Part shown: positions 63,401 through 64,000 of the stretch, in pieces
Numbering within the stretch: the first letter of the stretch is position 1
Layout: each line of letters starts with the position of its first letter
Source of the DNA: Tricholoma matsutake
Taxonomy: Eukaryota > Basidiomycota > Agaricomycetes > Agaricales > Tricholomataceae
Assembly (NCBI GenBank): GCA_026075535.2
Contig: AP026549.1
Location: 3,658,001 to 3,722,000 of the forward strand
Length of the DNA: 64,000 bases
Direction: 5' to 3'
Translations under genes and position numbers: made by a program
The notes under the pieces: model-generated
The model's input: the letters and a program-made list of their open reading frames with translations, nothing else
What the model was told of the DNA's origin: nothing
Databases searched by the model: none

Positions 63401-63819
63401 ATCTTTCTTCATGAATAGCTCAGTTGGGGCCTCGATGAGATGACGATCTTCAAGACCGCTCTCCTGTTCAGTCTCAGCCTGGCACAGATGTAAGTTCTCA
63501 GAAACTATGCAAACACAATGTCACTTACCTCGTTACCCTCTCTTTCAGCTTCACCATCTTCCTCATCATCAGGTTCTTCATCGACCTCTTCAGGGATTGT
63601 GTTGCTCTGATGGTCTTCATGCACTTCCAGAAGTTGTTTCTTCCGCTTACGTGGTTTCCTTTTTGGGGATGGCAGTTCATCAGAAGAATTGCTGTCACTA
63701 CTTTCCTCTTCAGCCTGTCGCTTTCGGGTGTTCTTCGCCTTGACAGCATTATGCGTCACTAGTTTCTTTGTAGGTGCAGAGGACTTCTTTGCTTTGCCTT
63801 TACTGGCTTTGGGAGGCAT
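60475..63819 (-). pseudogene. hAT transposase gene, nearly complete, many introns
   Basis: Minus strand. Exon 1 (63819 to about 63534) codes MPPKASKGKAKKSSAPTKKL and an acidic, lysine-rich linker; intron GTAAGTGACATTG...GTGCCAG. Then LIEAPTELFMKKDSTKDLLT, a BED-like finger GRWCLPCKLV...CRQHIRQHY, LKEMEALKKPKKKQSTLEGV, RPMQFTQEGLLDAVLKFIAC, GMTAHWIEVKDTEWKLRAEV, the motif TLDNASNN (about 62365-62390), CLEHVVNLANVAIMTHITKI, TRWGSAHKMLDGSYKLQQ, YKLAYIKLAWGGAEEQAAEK, and the dimerization domain YPTLGCMALDILPIPASSVP and EELQVMKFAWRNNIPDLAAW. Damage: FD-stop-YRRTL (TGA near 60980) and cysteines where the family has arginine (PCECLF, ADDCCTR). A frameshift lies near the finger. Terminal repeats not found. 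Confidence 0.85.
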
Positions 63820-64000
63820 GTCGAAGTAGGTGCATGGTTACCAGCGCAGCTGTTATATAGTCATGGCTTGTTTGGTTCCTGATGTTTGGTGGCTCGTTAC
63901 AACTTTTCAATGGAATGTCGATGGGTCTGCAAGCAGCAAAGATATATACGTGGTAACAAAGTCTGTAGAAAGTCAAAATGTAATTCAAGAAGACTGGTTC
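63820..64000. other. Right flank, no gene seen
   Basis: Sequence upstream of the hAT gene start; probably its promoter side. No terminal inverted repeat recognised before the window ends. Confidence 0.4.

Overview
The window looks like a repeat-choked, probably heterochromatic stretch of a filamentous basidiomycete genome, most likely an Agaricomycete. The reasons are a KDZ transposase with its cysteine cluster, Agaricomycete-type Ty3 chromoviruses and gag proteins, hAT transposases, I/Tad-like LINEs, and about 50-bp spliceosomal introns. No rRNA, CRISPR, prophage or housekeeping operon is visible. Only two things look intact: a young Ty3/gypsy chromovirus (47261-53304) and an unrecognised three-exon gene (46828-53909), which hosts that chromovirus inside its first intron.

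Layout. 172-30425 is a single LINE (LINE-1) split into five pieces. An old hAT element (6501-24758, its transposase remains on the minus strand at 12800-18140) sits in its reverse transcriptase. Inside these are further hAT-type non-autonomous elements, many with exact 8-bp target duplications: 3348-6431, 6681-8388, 8523-12790, 14819-16459, 16862-17182, 18156-24640 and 18463-23006. A gag-only LTR element (18478-22021), a solo LTR (6913-8250), two copies of a terminal-inverted-repeat element carrying outward-facing tRNA-like heads (3357-5224 and 9913-12719), a small TIR element (24960-25333) and a second gag-only LTR element (26688-29565) complete the nest. 30539-37165 is another hAT-type element holding LINE-2 (30918-36104). 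37700-40087 is a decayed multi-exon gene on the minus strand, cut by a hAT MITE (39234-39719). 40150-45130 is a decayed Ty3 chromovirus, and 45132-46125 a fragment resembling the first ORF of DIRS-like elements. 46828-58701 holds the intact small gene and a KDZ transposase pseudogene; 60475-63819 is a nearly complete but mutated hAT transposase gene.

Two themes stand out. First, the non-autonomous elements are assembled from recurring cassettes: 64-bp intron-like tracts (GT or AT...AG with a CTAAC box) each preceded by a GGCCCAAACGA palindrome, a GAGCAGTTGCTC hairpin, GC-clamped hairpins, and GGGTAY-rich arms. One copy of the tRNA-headed element has one intron-like module and the inverted copy has seven in tandem. 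Second, the inactive elements carry premature TGA codons where the family has arginine, which is the signature of CGA-to-TGA change at CpG sites. The young chromovirus is still CpG-rich. This suggests cytosine methylation and deamination as the local silencing and decay process.

All family assignments come from reading the sequence and recalling family motifs; no database search was run.
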